Assembly (NCBI GenBank): GCA_963779095.1
Contig: CAVZWU010000011.1
Coordinates: forward strand, 744,001 to 808,000
From: Roseiarcus sp963779095
GTDB taxonomy: Bacteria; Pseudomonadota; Alphaproteobacteria; Rhizobiales; Beijerinckiaceae
Length of the DNA stretch: 64,000 bases
Direction of reading: 5' to 3'
Position numbers and translations under genes: made by a program. Under the pieces are notes generated by a model. The model was not told where the DNA came from. It saw nothing but the letters and a program-made list of their open reading frames with translations, and did not search any database. Of the stretch, positions 26,005-35,806 are shown one piece after another. How positions within the stretch are numbered: the first letter of the stretch is position 1; each line of letters opens with the position of its first letter.

Positions 26005-27520
26005 TTCTACTAAGTCACATTTGCGCAGATTCGCTGCGCCTTTGGATTTGGTAACCTGCCGATTCGGCTGGTCGGCGAATGGCGGGGAAGATGGAGCTTT
26101 GGACGCAATCGAGTGAATCGCGTTTTTCTGAATATGTTGAAGCCTTGGCGACAGTTTTGCGCCGCGAGGATCGTGCGGGGCCTTTCAAAGATTATTGCAC
26201 TGGCCTGTTGATGCCCGGCGAACGCAAGAGCGTCGAGCCAATGGCGGCGATTATTGCGCCGGCTCGGGTTTCGGCCAAGCATCAATCGCTTCTGCATCTG
26301 GTCGGCCAGGCGGCTTGGTCGGACGAGGCGGTTCTGGCCAAGGCGCGCGAACTGGTCCTGCCGGCGATCGAGGCGCAAGGGAAGATCGAGGCCTGGATTG
26401 TCGACGACACGGGCTTCGCCAAGAAAGGCGTTCATTCAGTGGGCGTCGCCCGGCAATATTGCGGGCGGCTCGGCAAGACCGACAATTGTCAGATCGCGGT
26501 GACGCTTTCGATCGCCAATCATGCGGCGAGCCTGCCGATTGCCTATCGGCTTTATCTGCCGGAAGATTGGGCTGTGGACGAAGCCCGGCGCAAGGAGGCT
26601 GGTGTCCCGGACGACGTGACATTCCAGACCAAACCAGAGATCGCCCTCGCTCAGATCAGGGCCGCCCTCGCAGCGGGCGTCGCTCCGGGCGTCCTGCTGA
26701 CCGATGCCGGTTATGGGGCCGACGGCGCGTTCCGCTCCGCCGTAACAGCCAGCGGTTTGACCTATGTGGTTGGCGTGCAATCGACGCTCAGCGTCTGGCC
26801 GCCTGGCGTCGAACCGCTGCCGCCCAAACCCTGGAGCGGACGAGGCCGCCCGCCATCGCGTATGCGCCGCGACGGCGGGCGTATCCCTGTTGCCGCCAAG
26901 ACGCTGGCGCGGGGGCTTCCCGAGGAGGCTTGGCGCATCGTTCCATGGCGGGAGGGCTCTAACGAAATCTTGTCTTCGCGCTTCGCCGCCGTGCGGATCC
27001 GGCCGGCTTCGCGGGACTGGAAGTTTTCAACGCCTCATCCGCTGGAATGGCTTCTCATCGAATGGCCCGAGGGCGAAAAAGAGCCGACGAAATACTGGCT
27101 TTCGACCCTGCCCGAAGACATCCCTTTCGACGTTCTCGTCGACACGGCCAAATTGCGCTGGCGCATCGAGCGCGACTACGAGGAACTCAAAAGCGAGCTC
27201 GGCCTCGCCCATTTCGAAGGGCGAAGCTGGCGCGGATTCCATCACCACGCCGTCCTCTGCATCGCCGCCTACGGTTTTCTCATCCGCGAACGAGCGGCGA
27301 TTCCCCCCTCAGGCCCCCGGCAGCGCCAAATGTCTCGCCTATCCTCGCGTCCCAAACCCAGAGGCGCCGCCAATCCGACCCGAACGACATGTCGAAAATT
27401 CGATCGCGACGATCCGAAGGCAACTCACGATCGCGCTCGCCCGCAGCCTCATGCGCTGCCCGTGTTGCCAAGCTTTGCCATCACGACGATCCAATCCGGG
27501 ATCATCGTGACACAGTAGAA
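26005..27520 (+). mobile_element. IS701-family insertion sequence
   Basis: The inverted ends are TTCTACTAAGTCACATTTG (26005 on) and, from the right, TTCTACTGTGTCACGATGA (27520 back). The 4-bp sequence CTAA is present on both sides (26001-26004 and 27521-27524), matching the 4-bp CTAR-type target duplication of IS701. The insertion point is exactly the right end of the IS5-type element. Confidence 0.85.
26079..27518 (+). pseudogene. IS701-family DDE transposase, frameshifted near its C-terminus
   Basis: The 479-residue frame shows the IS701 signature: WIVDDTGFAKKGVHSVGVAR with the first aspartate, VLLTDAGYGADGAFR with the second, and WRIERDYEELKSELGLAHFE with the catalytic glutamate. After residue 405 (IRERAAIPPS) the family-like continuation, including RHVENSIATIRRQLTIALAR and RCPCCQ, is found in the next frame (to 27510), so a one-base change near 27295 has altered the last 70 residues. 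All catalytic residues precede the shift, so activity may remain. Confidence 0.8.
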
Positions 27521-27531
27521 CTAAGGGAGCA

Positions 27532-28058
27532 TGCCGTTGGAAAGACTATCCGCGTCCGATCGCAGGTGCGAGGAGCTTCGCGCTTTGATGAATGGGGGTT
27601 GGGGACGGCGGCCGGACGAAGCGATCTGGTTCGCCTTGTGCTGCAGTTGATCGTCGAGGAGGCGCTCGAAGGCGAGGTCTCCGACGTGCTCGGACGGGAA
27701 CGTTATGAACGTGGCGAAGGAGAGAAGGCGAGCTACCGCAACCAGTATCGGCCAGGAAAAGTGAAGACGGCGGAAGGCGCGGTGGACTATTCGGCGCCGC
27801 AAGTTCGCGACACGCCCGAACCGTTCGTCTCCGACATAACGGGTGCGCTTTCGGGCGCGCGCGGGAAGTCGAACGACTGGCGGTTGAACTCCATGCGCGA
27901 GGCATGTCGACGCGCGACATCGAGGACGCGTTCACCAACGAAACGGGCAGACGGCTTCTGTCGCGGGCGGCGGTGAGCGAGATCACCGAACGGCTGTGGG
28001 CCGAATAGGAAGACTCCTGGAAGCGCCATCTTTCCGAACACGCCATCCTTATGTGTTC
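27532..28058 (+). pseudogene. IS256-family (mutator-type) transposase fragment
   Basis: Segments of an IS256 transposase N-terminal half are spread over more than one frame: VLQLIVEEALEGEVSDVLGR and YRPGKVKTAEGAVDYSAPQV in one, then ARGMSTRDIEDAFTNETGRR and SRAAVSEITERLWAE in another, then a broken YVFIDGG segment that is the first catalytic aspartate region. Everything downstream is missing; the fragment abuts an IS1182 scrap and the left end of an IS481 element. Confidence 0.8.
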
Positions 28059-28059
28059 A

Positions 28060-28130
28060 TCGACGGTGGGCGGTGCAGATCAGCGCCCACTCTGCCTTCA
28101 CGGCCTCAAGGCCACGCAGCAGGAATTGTC
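28060..28130 (-). pseudogene. IS1182-family transposase C-terminal scrap
   Basis: The minus strand here encodes QFLLRGLEAVKAEWALICTA, the characteristic end of IS1182-type transposases (normally continuing ...HNLLKL). Only about 23 codons remain, cut at 28130 by the left end of an IS481 element. Confidence 0.6.
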
Positions 28131-28251
28131 TGCAGTAGTTAAGACTTAATCTGACATTCGGTGTCATAGCCGAGGCGGAAGCCGAGGCGGGGCGCGGAGT
28201 GGTCGGGGTTCGCGGCGCCCGGCCTCGGCGTTTTGAGAGGACACCGACGAT

Positions 28252-29055
28252 GACCAAGGAACAGAAGATCATTCGCGCCAAGTTGGGGGCTGCTGGAGCT
28301 GGCCAAGCAGCTCGGCAACGTCAGCCAGGCCTGCAAGATGATGGGCTACAGTCGCGACAGCTTTTACCGCTTCAAGGAGCTTTACCACGCCGGCGGCGAA
28401 TTGGCGCTGCAGGAACTGACGCGGCGCAAGCCGATCCTGAAGAACCGCACGCCGCCCGAGGTCGAGGCGATCATCGTCGAGCTTTCGCTGGACCGGCCGG
28501 CTTATGGCCAGATCCGCATCGCCAACGAGCTTCGCAAACTCGGCCATTCGATCTCGCCGGCTGGCGTTCGCGGCGTCTGGCAGCGCCATGATCTTGAGAC
28601 GATGAAGAAGCGGCTCAAGGCGCTCGAGGCCAAGGTCGCCCAGGAAGGCCTGGTGCTGACGGAAAGCCAGCTCGCCGCGCTGGAGAAGGCCAAGAGCGAA
28701 AAGGAAGCGCATGGCGAGTTCGAAAGCGAATGCCCAGGCTATTGCGGCGCCCAGGACACCTGTCTCATGTCGGCAACATGAAGGGGGTCGGACGCATCTA
28801 CCAGCAGACCTTCATCGACACCTACGCCAAGGTTGCCTTCGCCAAGCTCTATGACCGCAAGACGCCGATCACCGCCGCCGATCTCCTCAACGATCGCGTC
28901 GTGCCCTTCTACGACGCCCACGAGGTGAAGCTCTGCCGCGTGCTGACCGATCGTGGCACGGAATATTGCGGCAATCCCGAGCATCATGAATATGAGCTCT
29001 ACCTGGCGCTCGAGGATGTCGACCACTCGCGCACCAAGACCAAAAGCCCGCAAAC
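28252..29055 (+). pseudogene. IS481-family transposase, copy A, 5' part
   Basis: Starts with the family N-terminus (MTKEQKIIRAK) and carries the HTH region (GNVSQACKMMGYSRDSFYRF) and the first part of the catalytic core (FIDTYAKVAFAKLYDRKT, then CRVLTDRGTEYCGNPEHHEY). There are at least two frameshifts: near 28285 (a base gained before the LLELAKQL segment) and near 28760, where CGAQDT leaves the frame of the next segment VGNMKGVGRIYQQTF. It is cut at KTKSPQT by the IS110 element; the 3' part is at 30658-30889. Confidence 0.85.
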
Positions 29056-30657
29056 CACTGATGTGATCGACAAGTGTTTTTTTGCGGGATCTGAGCTATT
29101 TTCCTCTCGCGCATGGGTGACCGCGCGGCGAAGAGCAGGGCGCGAGGCGCAAGCCCTGCCGCGCAGCCTTCATCGTCGCACCTCGGTTGCGGCGCCCGTG
29201 CGCACCCGCTTGGGACCACGCGGATTCCAACCGGAGACGAAGCGCGCGTAGGCCGTCTCGGCTTGCTCGACCCATCTGCGCTCCTGATCGCGATGGCTCT
29301 TGATATTGTACGCGTGGGCCACGCCTCTTTGGCCGCGCGCGGCCTTGTACCCCGCTTTCAGCTCCAGATCGCGCAGCTTCCTCGCGTGCAACGCCGGCCG
29401 GGCCCACACGTAGCTTTCGCCTTTGCTCAGCAAATGCCAGATGAGCACCGCGAGCTTACGGGCGGTCGCGACAGCGGCGACATGCTGACCGCGGCGGGCG
29501 CGGACTCGCAGGAAGAACGCACGCAACGGACCCGGCGCTCGCGCCGCCGCCCAAGCCGCCTCGACAAGCATGCCGCGCGCATGCCCACGGCCCTGCTTCG
29601 TGATCCGGCCGTGATACGCTGGCCCAGGGCCCGATTGGCGCACACTCGGGTTGAGGCCAAGGTAGCTCACCAGCTTCTGCGACTGCTCGAAGCGTCCCAC
29701 GTCGCCGATCGCGGCCACGATGGCGAGCGCCACCACCATGTCGACCCCTGGGATTGTCATCAGGCGTTTGACGCCCTCGTCCCCTAACGCTGAACGGGCA
29801 AGGTCACGCTCGATGACCTTGAGGTCATCGCCGAGCCGATCGAACTCGCGCAGATGCCGTTCGACGGCAAGGCGTTCGTCCTCCGGCAAGACCTGGTGAA
29901 AAAGCCATGCCCGTCCGCTCGCCCCGCACAGATCGGCGTGCGGGCAGGAGGGGATCAAGTGGCTGTGCAGGATCGACTGGATGATGTTCTTCAAGCGCGA
30001 TCGCTGCCGGACGATCTAGTTGCGCCGGGTCACCTGCCGGCGAAGCGCCTGCGTCGGCTCATCAGGTATCCAGACTTCCGGCAGAAAACCGCTTGCATAA
30101 AGTTGGGCGAGTACGCTGGCGTCGATCGTATCGGTTTTGATCTTCGCAGGAGCGATGATGCGCACCTGCTTCGGGTTCGCGATCACAACCCGCTTTACAT
30201 GCGGCGCGATCACCGCAGCGACCGAGGCTGCGTTGCCGGTCGCTTCGATGACAACGATATCGTCCTTGGCGAGCTTCTTTGCGAAAGCCTCGAGAAGATG
30301 GCGGCGCATGTCGACACGCCCCAGCCGTTTGAGCTCGCCGTCGTCCCAGGCGACCGCCTCGGCGAAGGCGCGGTGGATATCCAATCCAATGATCCGCATG
30401 CCCGCTCCTCCGTCTCTGTTCGTTCGAAGCGGGAGCCGGCGGGCGACACGACATCTACTGATCCGCGCTCACGGCGCATCCGGGAAAGTCGTAAGGGGCG
30501 GCCATGTAACGAGCTCGGGCTCTCGGCCCACTGTCTATCGACGGCCTGCCCGCACCTTCGTGCTCCCGGCGCCCCGTGTCCCGGATGGGCTCACCATATC
30601 GCCGGTTCCCTTCCGGAAACAGCCGGACAACGAGGCGCCGATGATCTCATACCGGAT
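29056..30657 (-). mobile_element. IS110-family element nested in the IS481 element
   Basis: About 1.6 kb placed exactly between the two halves of the IS481 transposase (left host sequence ends cgcaaac at 29055, right host sequence resumes aatggaattg at 30658). There are no terminal inverted repeats, as is usual for IS110. It carries one transposase gene on the minus strand. Confidence 0.8.
29170..30399 (-). pseudogene. IS110-family transposase with an in-frame amber stop
   Basis: The N-terminal DEDD domain starts MRIIGLDIHRAFAEAVAWDD and contains VVIEATGNAASVAAVI and KIKTDTIDASVLAQLYASG. The C-terminal transposase_20-type domain has MTIPGVDMVVALAIVAAIG and LGLNPSVRQSG. The two parts are in the same frame, separated only by a TAG at 30016-30018 where a glutamine codon would be expected (RRN-stop-IVRQRSRLKNIIQ). 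A single point mutation therefore inactivates it. Confidence 0.85.
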
Positions 30658-30889
30658 AATGGAATTGTTGAGCGGTTCTACAACACCGTGCTCGACGAGT
30701 TCTACCGCGTCGCCTTCCGCAAGAAAATCTACGGCTCGATCGGCGAGCTGCGGAGCGATCTCGATCGACTGGGTCAAGAACTACAACGAGGAAAGGCCGC
30801 ATCAAGGGAGATGGTGCTTCGGCAAGACGCCGGCGCAGACCTTCCTTGACGCGACGCCTCTTGCGAAGGAGAAAATCATCGCCGCCTGA
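30658..30889 (+). pseudogene. IS481-family transposase, copy A, 3' part
   Basis: Resumes with NGIVERFYNTVLDEFYRVAF containing the catalytic glutamate, then RKKIYGSIGELRSDLD. A frameshift near 30770 scrambles the rest relative to copy B; the proper end (RWCFGKTPAQTFLDATPLAK) is in the next frame up to 30889. Confidence 0.8.
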
Positions 30890-31070
30890 GCAAACCCGAC
30901 AGGCGGACCCGACCAGACTCCAGACGCCGTCCGTCAGATCAAGTTCCAACGACTACATCTCGGGCAACCCTGCGAGGTGAGCACGTCACACGCGCGCGGG
31001 AAGTTTTATGGAATGGCCCGCCCCTCCTTCCGGCGTCGTAGGCTCGCCGGCGAATCAGGAGGAGGAAGGG

Positions 31071-32104
31071 ATGGATATCTCTGTGCTTGGCGTCGACCTC
31101 GGCAAGAACGTCTGCAGCGTGGTTGGGTTGGATGCGTTCGGCGCGGTTGTGATGCGTCGCAAGGTAAGGCGCGAGACACTGATTGCTCTGGCGGAGAAGC
31201 TTCCTCCGTGCGTTGTCGGGATGGAGGCCTGCTGCGGGGCTCATCATCTCGGCCGCGTGTTCGCCGCCCACGGCCACGATGTCCGGCTGATGTCGCCCGA
31301 ATATGTTCGGCCCTACATCAAGGCGCAGAAGAACGACGATCGCGACGCCGAGGGGATCGCGGAAGCGGCGACGCGGCCGACGATGCGTTTTGTCGAACTG
31401 AAGAGCCAGGACCAACTCGACATGCAGACGCTTCATCGATCGCGAGACCGGTTGGTCGGGGAGCGGACAGCTCTGATCAATCAGTTGCGCGCCATTCTGC
31501 TGGAGCGAGGAATGGTCGCGCCGCAGGGCAAGCGGAAGCTCGAGCAGTTCCTGGCCGTGCTGATGGATGAGCAGGGCGGAGCGGGATTGAGCTCGCGGAT
31601 GATCGTGCTCGTCGCCGACGCTCGCGCGCAATGGGCGGAACTCGATCGACGGATCTCTGCGTTCGACGCCGAGTTCGTCCGCTGGGTGAAGGAGAACGAA
31701 GAGGCTCGGCGGCTGACGACAATCCCGGCGTCGGCCCGATCGTCGCATCCGCCCTTGTCGCCGCCGTCGGTCGGGCGGAAAGCTTCGACCGCGGGCGCGA
31801 TCTCGCCGCGTGGCTCGGCCTGGTTCCCCGTCAGTTCACAACTGGCGGCAAGCCGAAGCTGCTCGGGATCAGCAAGCGCGGCAACAAATACCTGCGTAGG
31901 CAGCTGATCCATGGAGCGCGTGCGGCTCTGCCCTATGTGGCTGAGCGCGACACGCCGCTCGGCCGTTGGGCAAAAGAGCTGATGAGCAGGGCCCATCGCA
32001 ATGTTGCGGTCGTCGCCTTCGCCAACAAGCTGGCGAGAATCGCCTGGGCGGTGCTGCGGCGCGGAGAACGGTTCGCCGTCACAGGAATGCCGGTGGCGGC
32101 ATAG
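31071..32104 (+). pseudogene. IS110-family (IS1111 subgroup) transposase with a one-base deletion
   Basis: A strong ribosome binding site (aggaggagg at 31057) precedes the ATG at 31071. The N-terminal domain reads MDISVLGVDLGKNVCSVVGL, with VVGMEACCGAHHLGR and KNDDRDAEGIAEAATRPTM. The C-terminal domain in the next frame reads GVGPIVASALVAAVGRAESF and KRGNKYLRRQLIHGARA. The length of 1034 bp is one base short of a multiple of three; adding one G in atcccggcg near 31730 joins LTTIPG to VGPIVA. The element probably extends from about 31000 to 32245, where similar gggagttttatg-type sequences occur. Confidence 0.85.
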
Positions 32105-32264
32105 AGCTCGGCCGGTCGCGCTCAAAGCGTCCATCGGTCAATACGGGGTTTGCGAGAGGGTAACGACGGGATGGCCTGACAGTCGAACGGCGCTCCGGAA
32201 GCCTGGTTTAAAAAACGGCGCGGTCTGACGCCGGGAGTTTTATGAGGACCGGAGCGCGCGTATC

Positions 32265-32912
32265 TCCATCATGGCCGGAGGAAGCTCCTCGAGGCCGGAT
32301 ACGTTGAAGCAGACTGGATCAGCGCCAATCTCGACAAACCCCTTGCAGACGGGGCGGGCCATACGTTTTTGAAGCCTCGACGATCCGCCCGTCCTGCGCC
32401 GGGTGACGCGGCCGTGCGCTCATGTGCGAGAAGCCGAGTTTCTGCAGTAGCTTTCCGACATAGCGGGGATGAAAGTCGACGCCGAACCGCTCGGCGATGA
32501 CGCGTTGAGATCGATCCGCCGCCAGCGCACGACCCCGTCCTTCTCACGGTCCGGGCCAGCCTCGACGATCTGCGCGAACTGAGCCAGTTGCTCCGCCGAC
32601 AGGCGAGGCTTGGGACCCTCCGTCCAGTTGTCGATCAGGCCCTGCGGACCCGAGCCGTTGAAGCGATGGACCCAGTCGCGCAAGGTCTGGCGATCCATGC
32701 CGCCGATCTTCGCCGCCGATCCCCGATCCATTCCATCCCTGACCGCAGCCAGCGACAGAGGACGACGGCTCTGGCTGGCGTCCTTCGACCGCCGGGCCAA
32801 CGCCCGAAGCTCCTTCGCCGAATAATCCTCTCGCTATCTGACCGCTGATGGCATGGCGCAAATCCTCCATGCCGTCTTGAATCAGCATCGCCCCGATTCG
32901 GGAATCCCCCAA
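32265..32912 (-). pseudogene. IS630-family transposase, N-terminal half
   Basis: Minus-strand segments include REDYSAKELRALARRSKDAS, SLAAVRDGMDRGSAAKIGGM, DRQTLRDWVHRFNGSGPQGL and EQLAQFAQIVEAGPDREKDG, the N-terminal HTH domains of one IS630 subgroup, and then frameshifted pieces up to MSARPRHPAQDGR. No catalytic DDE segments follow. The matching C-terminal half may be the fragment at 48183-48611. Confidence 0.75.
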
Positions 32913-32938
32913 TAAGTCAGCCAGCAGAGCCTTTGGTA

Positions 32939-33196
32939 TTACTCATGATGTCGGAGCGATTGTGCACGACTCGAAGTTATATGAGTTCGACTAGCGCCAC
33001 CCTCAATTCCCGCCGGATACGCGGCACCGATAATGGCGCCCATAGAGGTACCGGCGATCGCCACGGGGGAAATCGCCATTTCGTCAAGAGCTTCCAGGGC
33101 CAAGACGTGCGCAATTCCCCGCGCACCGCCGCCTCCGAGAGCTATAGCTACTTTTGGCCTAAGAATATTTGCTGTTCGGGCCCAACTTCCGTTCAC
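32939..33196 (-). pseudogene. Patatin-like phospholipase, N-terminal fragment
   Basis: The frame begins 6 bp after the purD stop and reads KVAIALGGGGARGIAHVLAL (the oxyanion-hole motif GGGGARG) and AIAGTSMGAIIGAAYPAGI (the nucleophile elbow GTSMG). After about 66 residues the sequence ceases to resemble the family and ends at RAQSLRHHE, so the catalytic aspartate region is missing. Patatins are serine lipid acyl hydrolases. The close spacing suggests it once formed a unit with purD. Confidence 0.7.
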
Positions 33197-33201
33197 AACG
33201 C

Positions 33202-34485
33202 CTACTTTTTGCTACCGCGAAGTGTCGAACGCCAACCGATGTCGCGCCGGAAAAATCCTTCCGGCCATTTTACTCGTTCGATAGCCGCATATGCTCGTTT
33301 GCGTGCGTCAGCAACATCATTGCCAAGCGCGGTAATCGTGAGGACTCGTCCCCCGTCCGAGAAGATGGCGCTGTCGACTTCACGCGTGCCTCCGTGAAGA
33401 ACGACAATTCCTGGCAGTGCCGCGGCATCTTCAAGTCCTTTAATCTCGGATCCGCGTAGCGGCTCGCCCGGATAGCCTCGCGCTGCCATCACGACCGCCA
33501 GCGCAGCATCCGAGCAAAACCTCGGCGGCCCGCCGCGCAGAGTTCCGCTCGCACAGGCGACGAGAAGGGACAACAAGTCGTCTCTTAGGCGCGGTAGGAT
33601 AACCTCCGCTTCAGGATCCCCAAAGCGAACATTAAATTCGATCAATTTTGGCCCAAACTCGTTGACCATCAAACCTGCAAACAGCACCCCTCGAAATGGC
33701 GAGCCTCGTTGATTCATTCCCCGCAGTGTAGGTTCCACAATTTCATGCATTATGCGCTGACCTAGTTCTGGCGTCATAATAGTCGGTGGAGAATAGGCAC
33801 CCATCCCCCCAGTATTATTACCTTTATCGCCTTCGTCGACGCGCTTATAATCCTGTGCGCTGTCAAAAGGCATCGCGACTGCGCCATCACACAGTGCGAA
33901 AAAAGAAACCTCCTCACCTTCGAGGAACTCCTCAACGACGACTTCGGCTCCTGCGGATTCGAATGAGGCCTCGACGGCGGCCTCGGCCTCGTCAACCGTT
34001 TTCGCAACGACTACCCCTTTACCAGAGGCAAGCCCATCAACTTTAACTACAATCGGCGCCCCACGGCAGCGGATATAGCGCTTCGCCTCATTGGGATGTC
34101 GGAACCGCCGATAGTCGGCTGTTGGTATGCCAAATTCCCGGCAAAAGTCCTTGGCATATCCCTTCGAGCCTTCGAGCCGAGCCGCATCTCTCGTTGGCCC
34201 GAAGCACGATATGCCAGCGTCTGATAGATCATCGGCCAATCCCGCCACCAGCGGAGCTTCGGGCCCAACCACCACCAGATCAATGTCTTCCTTTTGACAA
34301 AAGGCGATCACGTTTGCATGTTCAGCTACATTCAGCGGCACAGTCCGGGCCACAGCTGTGCAACCGGGGTTGCCAGGAGCCACAAACAGGTTGCCGGCTA
34401 AAGGCGACTTAGCGCACGCCCGAGCCAACGCGTGCTCCCGCGCGCCAGAACCAAGGATCAACAAGTTCGTTCTTGGCTCTGGCAT
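33202..34485 (-). CDS. purD: Phosphoribosylamine--glycine ligase
   Basis: ATP-grasp enzyme of purine synthesis that joins glycine to phosphoribosylamine. The 427 residues start MPEPRTNLLILGSGAREHAL (the usual N-terminal GSGxREHAL motif) and include PLVAGLADDLSDAGISCFGP, VVKVDGLASGKGVVVAKTVD, and NTGGMGAYSPPTIMTPE plus FNVRFGDPEAEVILPRL, the signatures of GAR synthetase. The frame is intact. Its base composition is visibly lower in G+C than the nuo and lon blocks, and it is stranded among insertion sequences; it is a housekeeping gene, so loss would be costly unless another copy exists. Confidence 0.95.
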   Translation of the reverse strand: MPEPRTNLLILGSGAREHALARACAKSPLAGNLFVAPGNPGCTAVARTVPLNVAEHANVIAFCQKEDIDLVVVGPEAPLVAGLADDLSDAGISCFGPTRDAARLEGSKGYAKDFCREFGIPTADYRRFRHPNEAKRYIRCRGAPIVVKVDGLASGKGVVVAKTVDEAEAAVEASFESAGAEVVVEEFLEGEEVSFFALCDGAVAMPFDSAQDYKRVDEGDKGNNTGGMGAYSPPTIMTPELGQRIMHEIVEPTLRGMNQRGSPFRGVLFAGLMVNEFGPKLIEFNVRFGDPEAEVILPRLRDDLLSLLVACASGTLRGGPPRFCSDAALAVVMAARGYPGEPLRGSEIKGLEDAAALPGIVVLHGGTREVDSAIFSDGGRVLTITALGNDVADARKRAYAAIERVKWPEGFFRRDIGWRSTLRGSKK

Positions 34486-35087
34486 CGCATTTATCCAGTT
34501 CAGAATGTGCTAAGATCGCTGGGTATACAGCGTGTGTTAAGGAGGGCGGTGTGGGAGTCGTTGATACGCGCAGCGATGCCAACTAATATTTGTGGGGCCT
34601 AAGTCATCGAACCGCAAGTGGATGATTCTGCGGACTGATCGCTCTTGGCTTTTGCGTGAACCGAAGCGTTATTTTGGTTTTTCAAGCGGTAAATCATCAA
34701 TTCGCTTGGCGGTTTTCACGATCTCGACGCGCGGGGCGACCAGCAGCGCCCGGTTACCGCCGAGCCGGAAAGTTCGCTCGGTATCTCTTCGCCGCCTCGA
34801 GAATTAATCATGCTTACGCGATTGCCGGTCTATAGCTCGGCCGGGCAGGGCGGGGGCATCGTAATTGATCATGCAATGAATTTTCTATGGAATAGCCACC
34901 GCGACCCCCGACTACGGGGGGATACTCTGGAGCCTCGGCTATGACGCTCTTTGGACGCAACCAAGCAGGCTACGGCCACAGCTTTGTTCTGTTGGCAGCG
35001 TCAAACGCCAAGTGAAATGGACCCGCAGAGCGGGACCGCCTGACGCGGTTTGCTGGTTGGGGCGCGACCGCTCGGGATTCCTTTCTA
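34486..35087. other. Intergenic remnant between purD and an IS3 fragment
   Basis: About 600 bp with no intact gene. On the minus strand at 34672-34806 a 45-codon open frame without a start reads FRLGGNRALLVAPRVEIVKT and ends DDLPLEKPK; it looks like the natural C-terminus of some protein whose beginning is gone, but I cannot identify it. Confidence 0.4.
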
Positions 35088-35250
35088 TCACGCGGCGAGA
35101 GACTGCGTCTGCTTCTGTTGCTGTGGACATGTGGGCAACGCGGATGCGGTGTCCATCATGTCCACAGCCCCGGCGCCGGCGATTGCCTCGCGCCAGACCG
35201 CCATGGGCGTGCGGTCCGCCAGCGCCTGGTGCGGGCGTCGCTCATTGTAC
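35088..35250 (-). pseudogene. IS3-family OrfB, C-terminal scrap
   Basis: The minus strand reads YNERRPHQALADRTPMAVWR, then DTASALPTCPQQQKQTQSLA and a stop at 35088. This is the end of an IS3-type transposase, homologous to the end of OrfB at 37748-38692 (FRRPHQAMNNQMPMAVWR...ALPTYPQQRQKPQEAA) but clearly diverged, so it derives from a related but different element. Confidence 0.75.
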
Positions 35251-35254
35251 AAAG

Positions 35255-35806
35255 TGCAGTAGCTTGTATTTGATCTGACGGTCGGCGCCTGGGGAGCGGT
35301 CGGTGTGTCTGTCGGATGTGGTCAGGCCGCGATCAGTTTCTCCTTCGCAAGAGGCATCGCGTCAAGGAAGGTCTGCGCTGGCGTCTTGCCGAAGCACCAT
35401 CTCCCTTGATGCGGCCTTTTCTCGTTGTAGGTTTGAACCCAGGAATCGAGATCGTCCTGAAGTTCGGTGATCAATCCATAGATCTTCTTGCGAAAGGCGA
35501 CGCGGTAGAACTCGTCGAGCACGGTCTTGTGGAACCGCTCAACAATTCCATTCGTTTGCGGGCTTTTGGTCCTGGTGCGCGAGTGATCGACATCCTCGAG
35601 CGCCAGATAGAGCTCATATTCATGATGCTCGGGATTGCCGCAATAATTCCGTGCCGCGATCCGTCAGCACGCGGCAGAGCCTCACTTCCCTCGCATCATA
35701 GAACGGCACGACGCGATCGTTGAGGCGATCGGCCGCGGTGATGGGCGTCTTGCGCTCATATGGCGAAGGCAAACTTGGCGTAGGTGTCGATAAAGGTTTG
35801 CTAAAA
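35255..35806 (-). pseudogene. IS481-family element, 3' half in reverse orientation (copy D)
   Basis: Minus-strand segments run from FIDTYAKFAF near 35795 through CRVLTDRGTE and TKSPQTNGIVERFHKTVLDE to RWCFGKTPAQTFLDAMPLAK at 35322, with several frameshifts. The right terminal repeat (TGCAGTAGCTTGTATTTGATC) is at 35255. The 5' half is missing because copy B, in the opposite orientation, is joined at 35806. Confidence 0.8.

Larger units (their letters stand above)
28131..30957 (+). mobile_element. IS481-family element, copy A, interrupted by an IS110 element
   Basis: The left end TGCAGTAGTTAAGACTTAATC (28131) and, read from the right end at 30957 inwards, TGTAGTCGTTGGAACTTGAT are imperfect inverted repeats shared with the copy at 35807-36977. 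The reading frame is interrupted at 29055 and resumes at 30658, with a whole IS110-type element in between. No target duplication is evident at the outer ends. Confidence 0.85.

Noticed and set aside
30016..30018. Amber codon in the IS110 transposase as a possible recoded (pyrrolysine) site
   Set aside because: Only this broken transposase has the in-frame TAG and no pylT or pylS is seen; a CAG to TAG point mutation is simpler.
34592..34807. Plus-strand open frame of 71 codons after purD
   Set aside because: No ribosome binding site or similarity; the opposite strand holds a more protein-like remnant (34672-34806).
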